Assembly (NCBI GenBank): GCA_024516155.1
Contig: JAJJXM010000003.1
Location: 1,054,001-1,118,000 of the forward strand
Reading direction: 5' to 3'
Source of the DNA: Pyronema omphalodes
Lineage: Eukaryota; Ascomycota; Pezizomycetes; Pezizales; Pyronemataceae
Length of the DNA: 64,000 bases
Positions 20,566-31,819 of the stretch are shown piece after piece. The translations under genes and the position numbers were made by a program. Each line of letters starts with the position of its first letter. Within the stretch, counting starts at the first letter, position 1. A model generated the notes under the pieces. It made no database searches and had not been told where the DNA came from. It worked only from the letters and a program-made list of their open reading frames with translations.

Positions 20566-21231
20566 TTGATGAGTTGGGTTAGGCACGAGTATTCAAAAAA
20601 AAAGGAATTGACCTGAGAATTATAGTACGGTGTGTAATTCTACGTATCGCTATATACGGTGCGACAAGCGAAAAGCGAAAAGCGAGTGAAGTTATGAAGT
20701 TGTAAAGTCCTTGCCCGCTTCCCGATCTATGGGCTCCGGGGCTTGGGGTACTTCTCTTTAACTTCTCTAACTTCTTTAGCTTCTCTAGCTCGATGCTACA
20801 TACTTGATGCGACTTGATGCGTGATGCGTGATGCGGCTGGGTGCACGGCTGGGCGGGGCGGGGGATATGGTGGCACGCGATGTGATTATGTATATAGTTC
20901 CCATAGTTCCCATCCCGCTGCGATAGAGGGTGTCGCTATCGTATTGTGTTGGTGATGCTGCGTTATGCGTTATATGCTATCTGAAGATTGTGTATAATGG
21001 GTTACATAAAAGCTATAAGCTATGAGTTATGCTTATGCTTATCTCCCGTGAATCCTATCCCGTGAATCCTATCCCTTAAAAGGTACTGAATGCCATTTTT
21101 TAAAGGAAGAAAAAGAGAAGCAATAAGCAGGATGATCAGCATGCTAAAATTCTCATGGCGACTATGTATGGCTGGACTTCTTATGGTCGGCGGTTAATTT
21201 TCATGGGTTGTGTGGGATCTCCTTGGTGATG

Positions 21232-21288
21232 GTTGCTTGTTGCTTGTTGCGTTGCTTGTTGCGTTGCTTGTTGCGTTGCGTTGCGGTT
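21232..21288. repeat. TTGCTTGTTGCG array
   Basis: Four to five units of TTGCTTGTTGCG with a shortened TTGCG end. Confidence 0.85.
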
Positions 21289-21773
21289 GAGCTTTCCCTG
21301 TTACACAAGACACGACAAGACCAGGCCAGACCATACAGAAACAAGACAAGATAGGCTGTGCGGGGTGGAGGGAAATGCTAAACACCGACACATCTGATTC
21401 TCAAACAACATCCCCATCTGGTGGCGTGTGAGAGTTGCCGCTTGCTTTTTTTTAACAAAAATGAATGAATCGATGTTGTTTGTTTGTTAGAGAATTTAGC
21501 AGATGAGAGAAGGGGAATCTCCTCTTCTCAGCCACAAACAAATCTATTCCAAGCCTCATCTGCTCTGCTCTGCTCTGCGTTGCTCTGCTCTGCCTACCCA
21601 ACCGTATCGTACTGTACTGTACTGTCACCTGTGTACTCGGGTATTCCATACAGACACTCCAATCCAACGCAAAGCAAAGCCTCATCTGCTGCTGCTGCTG
21701 TCTACCTACCGTCCTCGAGCAGTCTCCCCCATCCAACCCCCAAAGTAACCCCCTCCAAGCTGCAACTCGCAAC

Positions 21774-21820
21774 CAAACCAAACCAAACCAGACTGCAACT
21801 GCAACTGCAACTGCAACTGC
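21774..21820. repeat. CAAAC and CTGCAA arrays
   Basis: ACCAA/ACC pentamers pass directly into four CTGCAA hexamers in the presumed leader region of BRO1. Confidence 0.8.
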
Positions 21821-22138
21821 CAGCTGGGCACGACACCCGGCACGAGCACACACCAACACCGACCCCATCGAGACTACACCATACATTCAACCGACAGTCC
21901 GAAGGGAATTCGAGTTGAGAGTCAAGAGTCGAGAGTTGAGAGTTGCGACTTGTGGAATTCTCCTCCCATCGCTCGCCTACGAAACCTACCTACCTCATCC
22001 CCCGCGAACCATCGAGCATAAGCACGATTATCACGAGCAACCAACCAACATCAGCACACACTCACCCACACCCACACATCATCATCATCATAAGCTGAAC
22101 TCGAGTCGGTTTCTCACCTTCAATAAAGCTGCTTCATC

Positions 22139-25100
22139 ATGCAGCAATCTCCTACTATCAGTTGTCCTCTTAAGGTACGTCGCTTGTCGCTTGTGTCGTC
22201 CGTCGCTCGTCGCTCGTCGTCTCCGTCCGGTGTCTAGCTACGTCATAGACGACCGACGGATCCTCCCTCCTTCCATCGCATCGTCCCTTTCGTCATTGAT
22301 GAAACTTCACCAAAACTCCACATACACTTCACTTTCATCTATGGCTTGTATTCGCCAAGCAGTCTCAGGCAGTGCAAGGAATCTTCCGTTACTACTACTA
22401 CTACATACTACTACTACTTCACCTACTCCACTGACTTCACCGACTACACCGATTACGCCGACTCCACCAACTCGGCCACTGCTGCAGAAGTGCAAATGCA
22501 GAATAAACCTTAAGCTTTTCGCTGGTGCCCGTCGCTAACATGTGATCTACATCTTCTAGACAACAACCGAAATCGACTGGATAGGTCCGCTAAAGTCCTA
22601 CATTGCGAAAACTTATGGAGACCCAGAGAAATATAACGAGGAATGCGCGACTTTGAATCGGCTACGTCAGGATATGAGGGGAGCAGGGAAGGATTCTGCT
22701 GCGGGAAGAGATCTGTTGTATCGATACTATGGACAGCTTGAACTACTGGATCTTAGATTCCCCGTGGAAGAGAGAGGTGTTAGGGTTAGCTTTACTTGGT
22801 ATGTATGTCCGGGTGAACTTGAACTTTGTCGAGCTTCGTCGCGCTTTGAGAGCTTGGGCTTACATTTCATTTCACAGGTACGATGCCTTCACTCACAAAT
22901 CTACATCGCAGTACTCCCTCGCGTTTGAAAAGGCGTCTATAATATTCAACATCTCAGCGGTCCATTCCTGTCACGCCGCAAACCAGAACCGTTCGGAGGA
23001 ATTTGGTGTAAAAACGGCTTTCCATTCGTTCCAGGCTGCTGCTGGCATGTTCACATATATAAACGAAAATTTCCTACACGCACCTTCAACAGATCTTAGT
23101 AGAGATACCGTAAAAACTCTTATTAATATCAATCTTGCGCAAGCCCAGGAAGTCTTTTTGGAAAAGCAAATCGCGGATGGAAAAAAGAGTGGGATGTTGG
23201 CAAAGTTGGCTGCTCAGGCGGCTTTGCTTTATTCACAGGCGCTGGAGGGCCTAACTGGGGATTCTACAAAGGGCGTTTTTGACAAGAGTTGGGCTACCAT
23301 GTGTTCGGTAGGAATATTGACTTCAAAATTTATCACCTTTTGGATCCATTACTAAGTTTCTTTCACAGTCAAAACAATACCTAATGGAATCCCTCGCCCA
23401 TTACCTTCAAGCGCTCGCCGATAGTGATCACCAGAACTACGGATTAGCGATCGCGCGACTACAGTTGGCGGAGGCCCTCGCAAAGGAGTCGGTTCGCATG
23501 GCACAGGCAATTCCTACGAACCCCTCAGCAAACTCGAATCTCTCGGCAGAATCAGGCCCCGCCTTGGTGCAGATTACCAGGCGGCACCATGGTCTCACTG
23601 TTGAGAAATTAAACGAGCTTGTAAAGGATAATGATTACATCTACCATCAAGCAATTCCCTCCGAGTCGGCAATCCCGCATATCCCAAAGATGCCGGCAGC
23701 AAAGGCCATACCAGTCCAGGAGCTGTATCAAGGCCAGGATATTACGGGCATCATTGGTCCGGATATTTTTCAAAAGATTGTACCAATGAGTGTAACAGAA
23801 AGCGCGTCTTTGTACGATGAAGAAAAAGCAAAGCTAGTCAGAGCTGAGGCGGAGAAGGTGGATATTGCAAATGCCGAAATGGTGGCGGCTTTGGATTATC
23901 TAAAGTTACCCCATTCCCTTAAGCTGTTGAAAAATGGGTTTGCGGATGGAATCGATGTAGCGGATGAGTTTAGGGAGTGGTGCTCGGAAATGGCAAGTAG
24001 ACCTGAGGGTATGGATATGGTATTCACCGGGTTGAAAACGAGTAAAAGGAAGATTAAGGAGATCCTGGAGGCTAGTTCAAAGAGTTTGGATCAGGAGGAA
24101 TTGGTCTGTGAGAAAATGAGGAGCAAGTATCAGGATGAGTGGACTCAGCAGCCGTCTAGTAGACTCACACAGACTCTGAGAGCGGATATTCGGAGTTACC
24201 AGGAGGCGGTTGCCGCTGCAGTTACTAGCGATAATCAACTCTGGACGCAGTATAAGGTCATGGTACCGGATATGAAGGATATGATACTTGCGGGACAGAA
24301 CGATATTGAGTTGGAGAGACTGTGGAATAGTAGGGCAAGTGCTGTTCACCTGGAAAACGCGAATGGGAGAGGAGGCGAAACTCTGCTGGATGTGGATGAT
24401 GGCGAGGGAGGCCCAACGGTTATGGAGCAGATTGAGCATGTGGAGGATTTGCTTAAAAAGTTGAACCTGATCAAGAGGGAGAGAGCGCAAGTGTTGAAGG
24501 ATCTCAAGGACATTGTGGGTTTTCTTGATGGGTTAGTTGGAGGGTTGAAAGCTAATGACGAAGCAGGTCCATAACGATGATATCTCCAACATGCTCATTC
24601 TTAACAAAAAGGCCGTTCAGAACCATGAAAATCAGCTCTTCATGAACGAACTTGAGAAATTCCGTCCCCATCAGAATCGTCTCCTACAAGCCACCCATAA
24701 GCAGTCTGCCCTTATGAAGGAGTTGACAACTGCCTACGGAGACCTCCTACAGGATAAACGCATAAGAGCGGAGCAGAGTCGTTATGAAGCACTTTCCCGC
24801 CAGCGAAGTTCGATAATATCCAAGTTTAAGAAAACCTACCAGGCCTTTTTGGATATTTGGGATGGTCTAGAAAAAGCGCAGCAGTTCTACAGTGAGATGA
24901 CAGAGACTGCGGAATCTCTGGAAAAGAATGTAGAAACTTTTGTTTCCAACAGAAAGTCGGAGGGTGCAATGCTCCTGGCATCGATAGAGAAGGAGAAGGG
25001 AACAGAAGCGGAACGCCAGCAGAAAAGATTAAGGGAAATGATGGAGCGGGTGACTATCACCGGAGGACAAGGGACTATTTCACCAAGCTCTAACCATCGT

Positions 25101-25733
25101 CCACCGCACTCTCAACACACCTCTCCCGGTGCTATGAGTCCACCTACAACTCCTAGATATCCCAACCAATACCCCGACTACGGCGCACCCACACCTCCCC
25201 CGCCTCCTCCGCCCCCCCAACAACCCATCGGCGCCTCCTACTACCAAGGCTACGCCCCACCCCCCAACTCCCAAACCCAATACGTCCGCCGCGATTCCTA
25301 CCCCCAAGTCCCAGGCCTACCACAATACCAAGCCCCCGCCATGCTCCGCCGCGACAGTAATCAACCGCTTCCATCCCCCGGCATGGCCCCTAGTAGTCAA
25401 CAATACCAGCCCAACCACTACTCCAGTGGTCCCCCACCACAATACGGTACTCAATCTCAGAATGCTTACCAACAACATCAGCACCACCACCAGCAGCAGC
25501 AGCAGCAAGCTCAACCGTATAATCCTGGTGCTTATATTCCTCCTCCTCCTCCCCCGGGCCCCCCACCTATTCAGCAACATCCTGCCCATGCGCAACATAA
25601 TCAACAACAGAGGGGCAGTGTGGGACAGTTGCCACAGACGGCTTATAGACCGAGGGATTCTTATGGGCAGCCGCCGCCGGCTCCGACGCAGGGTAAGGCG
25701 GATCCGTGGGAGGGATTGGCGGGGTGGAAGTAG
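22139..25733 (+). CDS. bro1: Vacuolar protein-sorting protein BRO1 (5 exons)
   Basis: An ALIX/Bro1 homologue of 1005 residues that acts at endosomes with ESCRT-III in multivesicular-body sorting. Exons are 22139-22174, 22560-22798, 22878-23307, 23369-24514 and 24567-25733; all junctions restore recognisable family sequence. The Bro1 domain spans about residues 6-400 (IDWIGPLKSYIAKTYGD, the highly conserved RQDMRGAGKDSAAGRDLLYRY split by one boundary-free exon, FTWYDAFTHK across intron 2). A helical V-like domain with SVTESASLYDEEKAKLVRAE follows to about residue 785, including HNDDISNMLILNKK just after intron 4. The tail is Pro/Gln/Tyr-rich with polyproline runs. The first exon has only 12 codons and is followed by a 385-nt intron. 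The MQQSP...PLK start marks BRO1 rather than the pH-signalling paralogue PalA. Confidence 0.95.
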
Positions 25734-26037
25734 GTGTGGGTGGTGGGTGGGCGGAGTTTGGTTGGGCGGTGGATGTGGCAGAGTGGTGGGCGGAAGATGT
25801 GGTGAGTGGGTGGATGTATGGAAGGGGATGTAGGGAACGAGATGGGACTTTTGGATGGATCGGTAAGGAGAACGTTGGTTACAGAGAACAAGGGGGTAAA
25901 CACGGTGAATATGATGTGATCAATGTGGTTTATGTAAATTATCAATGATGTGATGGGTTTTAATGATAAGCTGTATCTGTAAACTTGCGTTTAGACTTTT
26001 GGGGGAGTGGTTGTGGTTGTGATTCAGCGATCGAGTG

Positions 26038-26175
26038 ATGACAAAAGCGAAGCAATGAAAGCGAAGCAATGAAATCGAAGCAATGAAATCGAAGCAATGA
26101 AATCGAAGCAATGAAAGCGAAGCGAAGCGAAGCGAAATGAAGCGAAGCAAAGCAATAAAAAAGCAATAAAAAAGC
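26038..26175. repeat. GAAGCAATGAAA/GCGAA array
   Basis: About ten units of GCGAAGCAATGAAA or TCGAAGCAATGAAA passing into AGCGA pentamers and then AAAAGCAAT. Confidence 0.9.
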
Positions 26176-26418
26176 AATATATAGAACTAAAAGTAAAAGC
26201 AAACAACAAGTCTCCAAATATACACACGAGAAATTAAACCAGCATAAGGAATTATATAATAATAATGACAACAGGTCCTGGGTCTAAGATATCATATCAT
26301 ATCATATACGCTCTGGCATGATTCCCTGCGGGATCTGCGGGATCCTGGGAAAGTTAGTTGCTGGAGCTTATGATGTAGAGAAAAATTGTATTATGTGTTT
26401 TATGTTATAGAAAAAAAA

Positions 26419-26434
26419 GGGGGGGGGGGGGGGG
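26419..26434. repeat. G16 homopolymer
   Basis: Sixteen G residues followed by two diverged copies of an AAGACCCCGGGA-containing segment (about 26440-26482). Confidence 0.95.
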
Positions 26435-26486
26435 TTAGTAAGGCCCAAGACCCCGGGACCCTAAGGCCTCAAGACCCCGGGAAATT

Positions 26487-26556
26487 GAAACATTGAAAAT
26501 CAAGGAGAAAAATTGAAAAATTGAAAAATTGAAAAACTGAAAAACTGAAAAACTGG
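26487..26556. repeat. ATTGAAAA / ACTGAAAA array
   Basis: Seven or so 8-9-bp units; the unit drifts from ATTGAAAA to ACTGAAAA along the array. Confidence 0.85.
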
Positions 26557-26658
26557 TGATGGTGATGGTGATGCTGATGGTGATGGTGATGGTGTAGAAA
26601 GAAATTTCTTAATACAGAAGACTGAGAAATAGAAATAGAAATAGAAATAGAAATAGAA
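26553..26658. repeat. TGATGG and AGAAAT arrays
   Basis: (TGGTGA)n over about 40 bases, a short unique gap, then (AGAAAT)n from 26624. Confidence 0.85.
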
Positions 26659-26662
26659 GTAG

Positions 26663-26755
26663 CTAGTCATTGGTCATTGGTCATTGGTCAGTGGTCATTG
26701 GTCATTGGTCATTGGTCATTGGTCATTGGTCATTGGTCATTGGTCAGTAGTCAAG
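26663..26755. repeat. TGGTCAT heptamer-octamer array
   Basis: About eleven units of TCATTGG TCAT with two TCAGTGG/TCAGTAG variants. Confidence 0.92.
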
Positions 26756-26778
26756 AATTCTAGAATTCTACAGTTATT

Positions 26779-26932
26779 ATCCTGAAGTTCTGAAGTTCTG
26801 AAGTTCTGAAGTTCTGAAGTTACTATGTAGTATGTAGTATGTAGTATGTAGTATGTAGTATGTACAACCCATGGGCCATGGGCTATGATATGTAGAGATG
26901 ATATGTAGAGATGATATGTAGAGATGAAATTT
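26779..26932. repeat. GTTCTGAA, TATGTAG and GATATGTAGAGAT arrays
   Basis: Three arrays almost back to back: five GTTCTGAA units, five TATGTAG units, then three copies of GATATGTAGAGAT. Confidence 0.9.
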
Positions 26933-26996
26933 ACTTGATTTACTTGATAAATCCCCCCAAGAAAAACTATCTGATACTTGTTATAATCAACTTTAT

Positions 26997-27030
26997 GGCA
27001 AGTGGCAAGTGGCAAGTGGCAAGTGGCATG
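26997..27030. repeat. GTGGCAA array
   Basis: Four to five heptamers ending in GTGGCATGC. Confidence 0.85.
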
Positions 27031-27207
27031 CATATCTGTGAAGGAAATATGTCGGATAGAGGAAATAGGTCGGAATATTGCTGCCATGGGCATGGGCATG
27101 GGATAATATTAATTGCATCACGCTACGCTACTAATCAGGAATATTGTTTGTTTATTGTTTATCTTTATCTCAGGCTGCGATTATGGGAATTATAGAAGGG
27201 TTTTTTT

Positions 27208-27264
27208 TTCGGATTTTCGGATTTTTGGATTTTCGGATTTTAGATTTTCGGATTTTCGGATTCG
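27208..27264. repeat. CGGATTTT array
   Basis: Seven imperfect 8-bp units (CGGATTTT, TGGATTTT, TAGATTTT). Confidence 0.88.
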
Positions 27265-27695
27265 TAAGATCATAGCTTATAGAGTTGAAACTTGTCATAT
27301 TTTTTATAGATGCGGGTTTATCAATAGTTGGCGGTGTGGTGGTGGGAACAAAATGGATCGGCTGAAGGTCGGAATAGATCACATTTTTTTTTTCTTTCTT
27401 GTAGGTAGTATTAATTTAATAGTCCCTAGTCCCTGGGTACCTGGGGGGTTTGTATATATAGCAAGATTTAGGATTTAAGATTTATGGGAGGGTGATTGAT
27501 GGGAGGAGGGATTCTGTTGTGCTATTGTAAAAAATTACGATACTGGATAACTGGGGATTTATGGATAATTAAATAAATGGTATTTCCTTGGAGGTATAAG
27601 GATATAAGGATATAAGACTCTAATGCTATTATGCCCCATATATATATAGATATATAGATAGAAAAAATTCCGAAATTCCGATTCCTGGTATAACT

Positions 27696-27752
27696 TCGGT
27701 CTTCGGTCTTTGCGCTTCGGTCTTTGCGCTTCGGTCTTCGGCCTTTGCGCTT
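27696..27752. repeat. CTTCGGTCTTTGCG array
   Basis: Four imperfect 14-bp units shortly downstream of the nitrilase stop codon on its own strand. Confidence 0.85.
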
Positions 27753-27792
27753 CATCCTCACCACCCCGCCCCACCCACCCACCCACCCCCAC

Positions 27793-28903
27793 CTACAGCT
27801 CCGCATAAACATCCGTCCTCCTCCTCAACGGACACTCCACCCTAACCCTATGCACCAACCCCAAATCCACCTCCGCCAAACAAATCTCCGGTTCCCCAGC
27901 CTGATCCCCCTGCGCACACCTCGCCACGACCTCACCCCAAGGATTCACAACCATAGCCCCTCCCCAGGAGACACGTTTCTCATTATGCCTCCCCCCCTGC
28001 GCGGCCGCAACAACAAAACACTGCCCCTCCACCGCTCTCGCACGCAACAAAACCTCCCAATGCGCCCTCCCAGTCGGCACCGTAAACGCACTTGGATATG
28101 TCAAAACCTCCGCGCCCTGGTTCACAAGCGCCCGTGCTCCCTCCGGAAACCGTAAATCGAAACAGATTTGTAACCCTAGAAGTCCAAAGTCTGTTGCGAT
28201 TGGAGAGGTTAGGGAATCCCCGGCTTCGGTCGTGGAACTCTCCAGAAGTGTTACCGACGGGAGTGTTATGTCGAAGAGATGAAGCTTGTGGTACGTGCTC
28301 GTTATTTCGCCATGTGCGTTGATGTATACTAGTGTGTTCCGGAGAAGAGAGGGCGTGGTGGGACTGGGACTGTGGATCCCGGCTATGATGGTGAGGGAAT
28401 GTGTGGAGGCTGTGAGAAGGAGACCGGGGAGGAAGAGGGTGGTGGATTGTGGGAGGAGGGAGAGGGATTCTGTGGGGGAGGAGGCGATGTAGTCGGAGGC
28501 TTCGGGGAGGAAAAGCGCCTGGATATTGGAGGGGGGGATTGTTAGCGGATGGTTGTGGTCTATGGTTGTATATATAGCTTCTGGGATTCTACAGGAGGGT
28601 ATTTAAGATATGAGAGATATCAGAGATATCAGAGATATCAAGTCCCGGGTTAAGTTCCTGACGAAGGGGAGGGGGGGGGGGGGGGGGGGGGGAGGGGGAG
28701 TAAACGTCCCGGGGTTAGCCGTGATATACATATGGTGATATCTCGACTTTGAACCAGAAACTCGGGATGATATAGTGATACAGATAGACATGACATACCT
28801 TAGCACCAGCAGCCGCAGCGCGTGCCGCAAGGTTTCGGCAAATCGCTAGGTTCGAAAGAACATCGTTGGTTGCACAGAATTGTCCACATGCGATAAGTGT
28901 CAT
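27793..28903 (-). CDS. Nitrilase-family carbon-nitrogen hydrolase (Nit-like amidase)
   Basis: A 276-residue cytosolic or mitochondrial amidase of the nitrilase superfamily. Exon 1 is 28903-28799 (MTLIACGQFCATNDVLSNLA...AGAK) and exon 2 is 28518-27793. The catalytic triad is visible in order: Glu in LFLPEASDYI, Lys in YHKLHLFDI, Cys in LQICFDLRFPEGARAL. RARAVEGQCFVVAAAQ and GGAMVVNPWGEVVA are further family blocks. Size and pattern fit the Nit1/Nit2 branch (deaminated-glutathione or omega-amidase), a metabolite-repair role, rather than plant-type nitrilases. The 280-nt intron is odd: it contains a C22 tract and TATCTC repeats on the coding strand. The first exon matches the expected N-terminus, so the splice is well supported. 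Confidence 0.9.
28671..28692. repeat. G22 homopolymer inside the nitrilase intron
   Basis: Twenty-two G on the plus strand, hence C22 in the nitrilase pre-mRNA. It lies next to a tandem GATATCAGA stretch at 28610-28640. Confidence 0.95.
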
Positions 28904-30743
28904 GGTGTTGAAAATCGGGAATCCGGGGGTGGAGGGGGGGGGGAGGGGGCTCGTCGACTCGAGGCTCGAGGTGGAAGCTCCACTTTTGGCGCGTGGGAGC
29001 TATGCTGCTATGTACTTACCTACCCCTGCGCGTTCAGACCCCGCGTTGGTGGCAATCATGGATTAGCACTCGGAGTTTGGCTATGGAAGTCGATGGATGG
29101 GCTTGGAGGTTTAAGGACGGGGGAGGTGTTGAGAATAATGATGTAGAAAGGGAAGTGGATTAGATGGTGATTTGAAATTAATGATCACGTTGGTGATGGA
29201 GTAACTTTCAGTGGTCGTATTGTCACTGTGTACGGGATTAGACATCGAGGCACAACTTCAAGGCATAAATTCGAGTTTTGGGGTTTTTTTTATCAAGACT
29301 GATATGTTTTAAGTATCTCTAGACTTGTAACTGATTTATGAAAGATTGAATGGTAACTGGCTTAAGGTAGGGTACGTTCAACGGTAATCAGAGTTACCAT
29401 CCATATACTGGATGATACCGGTTTTCGAGTCCACACAATACCGGAGCACCCGGATCCTGCTTTTCATTCTTGCTCTATGGCTCTTTGAAAGGTTTGGATG
29501 TTTGCTGTATTTTTCTTCTTCTTTGCTTGCTGTTTTTTTCGTTGCTTTACTTATTTTTTGGGGACGTCACGGGGAGGAGATTGGGTAGTCTCTTTAGGTG
29601 GCTTCGGCCACGAAGATAGGAAAAATGGCTTTAGATTCCCGCATAGGCCTCAAAGGCTTCGAACGGTGTATGATTAAAAATCAAAATCAAAAACATTGAA
29701 AGGGTTGAATTCATATTCTCGACGTATGGATACATAGTGACATTCCTGGAAACTTGATAACCGAGGAGCTATATACCACGTGTAGATGCATTCAGTAACG
29801 TAATTACCGGTCCAGGTCTCTTCAAATCTGTATAGTCGCCTTAATTCGGAATTGCAGACCAGATATTAGTTTCATCACAAAAACCACACCTCGAAGGACC
29901 ATTTATTAAGGTTCAATACTAAATGAATCTATATTTGAATCAAATATCATCCATGATCAAGGATTAGTACTCACTATGTAGCACACCACCGGCTCTTGAC
30001 CATATTGTACTCCACTCCACACACTTCTAGAGGGGAAAGATTGATTTCTGGTAATGGTCATTGGCGCATATAATAGTGAATACAAATGAAAATAAAGAAT
30101 ACAGGTTTCCCTGGTCTACATTGAATTTCATTCAACCCACAGGCAAAAAAAAAACGGCCTATTACTTTTCAAATAACGTCTATGAATTCAACAAAACATG
30201 GGCAGATTTCGTCCACGGTGGTGGAATATATGTTCAGATTTTCTTGGAGAATGACAATCAGAGATAGGCAGCCCCAGTGAAGGTGAAGGGGCAAAGGGGA
30301 GAGAGGCGAGGAGGAGATACAGCGAGGAAGAGGCAGATAAAAAGCGAAGTGCATGGGGATCGTAGAGAGAAATGGAAGATGGTGAGGGTAGATACTGGAA
30401 GCCATGGGGAGGGCATGGTGATGGATGTGGGGGCAGGTGAGCGGAACATCACAGGACAAGGAGGAGACTGAGAAAAGCGCTCTTTCTATTCGTCTCTTGT
30501 TTTTTTCTGTTTGTATTTCTTTTACTTTCTTTTGTTAGACGGGTTATATGGGTGTAGGAGATTGGGGTCCTCATCAGGTGGCTTAGATCACAAGGACGGG
30601 TTTCGAATATTTCTTTTGTCCTGCATGGGCTTTTTAGGCCTGGGCCAGCGTGTTGTTTAATATGTGAATTTCTCTTAGGCAGACCCCCCAACCGTATAGC
30701 CAGTTTACCGGGTAAAATCGCAAACCAGGTAAACTGAACTGAC
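28904..30743. other. Intergenic with a diverged repeat pair
   Basis: No supported gene. A segment at about 29570-29665 (GGAGATTGGGTAG..., GTGGCTTCGGCCACGAAGATAGG, CCCGCATAGGCC) resembles another at about 30560-30655 (GGAGATTGGGGTCC..., GTGGCTTAGATCACAAGGACGGG, CCTGCATGGGC). Both follow a T-rich tract, as transposon 3' ends sometimes do. Relation to a LINE or other element is a guess. Confidence 0.45.
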
Positions 30744-31004
30744 AATTCACAGTGAGTTGGTGCAGTTTTGGTGTCCCGGATACACAGTTGGTTCATTTTG
30801 GGGCGTCCATAGAACCAGGTAACTGCAGTGCACTGATTAAACGGACTCGATAAGTACAAACCAGTTTAACCGCATCGGGAACCAGTGCTGCAGGAATAAA
30901 TAATGTATTCAACCTCGTTTGAACCCACCGGTGGCCGAGCCTGCCAGTATCTCAACCCTCCTTGATCCACCAGTTTTCTAACCAGGTTTCCCAACCTTTA
31001 AGAA

Positions 31005-31166
31005 ATGGCGGTGAACATGCTTTCAGTTCCCGCGATGGCTGCCCAGTCCGAGCCGCTGTTTTCCGAATGCAAGCGGATCTTTATACCTGACCGCCATCGA
31101 ATGCAGGCAGACACTCTAGAGGCCATTAATGGGCTCAGGAGTTTCAGTCGTGGGCGTCAGTTGTGA
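31005..31166 (+). pseudogene. hAT transposase C-terminal dimerisation remnant (left arm)
   Basis: A 53-codon frame ending in a stop that matches the hAT dimerisation domain: LSVPAMAAQSEPLFSECKR, then DRHRMQADTLEAINGLRSF. The catalytic DDE-like core and zinc finger are absent. The sequence parallels the right-arm copy, with a few substitutions. Confidence 0.8.
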
Positions 31167-31819
31167 TTTCTGGACACCCAATTAGTATAGAATGTTTTTA
31201 TGTATACACTGAATAATATTTATTGTCCCTTCATAAATCAGTTCCTCTGGACAACCCAGTTTTCGCAGTTTCAAACAGTTGACCTGGTTTGCCAAGCCTT
31301 GCATTCAGTTAACTGGTTTTCGCAGTTTAACCAGGTTATACCACTGACAGTAAACCGATTTAGGTCGCCGTACAGTTCTCATGTTCCAAAAGTCCGTACA
31401 GTCCGTTTTGGCTGTCATTTTAAACTGGTTTGTACGACTGGGAGGTCTGTTGCTGTCTCCTTAAATATCATGTCCAGCTCGTCGATTAGTTCCTGAACCC
31501 CGTTCGCTCGAATCAAACAGAATCAATGCAGAACACCAGACCTCCCAGTCGTACAAACCAGTTTAAAATGACGGCCAAAACGGACTGTACGGACTGTTGG
31601 AATATGAGAACTGTACGGCGACCCAGTTCAGTTTACTGTCAGTAATATAAACTGGTTAAACTGCGAAAACCAGTTAACTGAATGCAAGGCTTGGCAAACC
31701 AGGTGAACTGTTTGAAACTGCGAAAACTGGGTTGTCCAGAGGAACTGATTTATGAAGGGGCAATAAATATTATTCAGTGTATACATAAAAACATTCTATA
31801 CTAATTGGGTGTCCAGAAA

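Larger units (their letters stand above)
18775..22138. other. 3.4-kb intergenic patchwork of simple tandem repeats
   Basis: No supported gene lies between the YIP stop and the BRO1 start. The sequence is a succession of short arrays with different units, listed separately where clear, plus an A-rich stretch at 19060-19160. Several low-complexity frames in it are products of the repeats. The last ~600 bases are probably the BRO1 promoter and leader. Confidence 0.7.
25734..27792. other. 2-kb intergenic patchwork of simple tandem repeats
   Basis: Between the BRO1 stop and the nitrilase stop I find no supported gene. Unit type changes every 30-100 bases, and individual arrays are listed separately. 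Frames such as 25920-26271 are repeat artefacts. Confidence 0.7.

Noticed and set aside
22790..22800. TTAGGGTTAG resembling telomere repeat
   Set aside because: A single pair of units inside a conserved BRO1 exon (coding VRVS); it is coding sequence, not an interstitial telomere.
26663..26755. Regular TGGTCATTGG repeats as a CRISPR-like array
   Set aside because: There are no unique spacers; units abut directly and the genome is eukaryotic. It is a simple tandem array.
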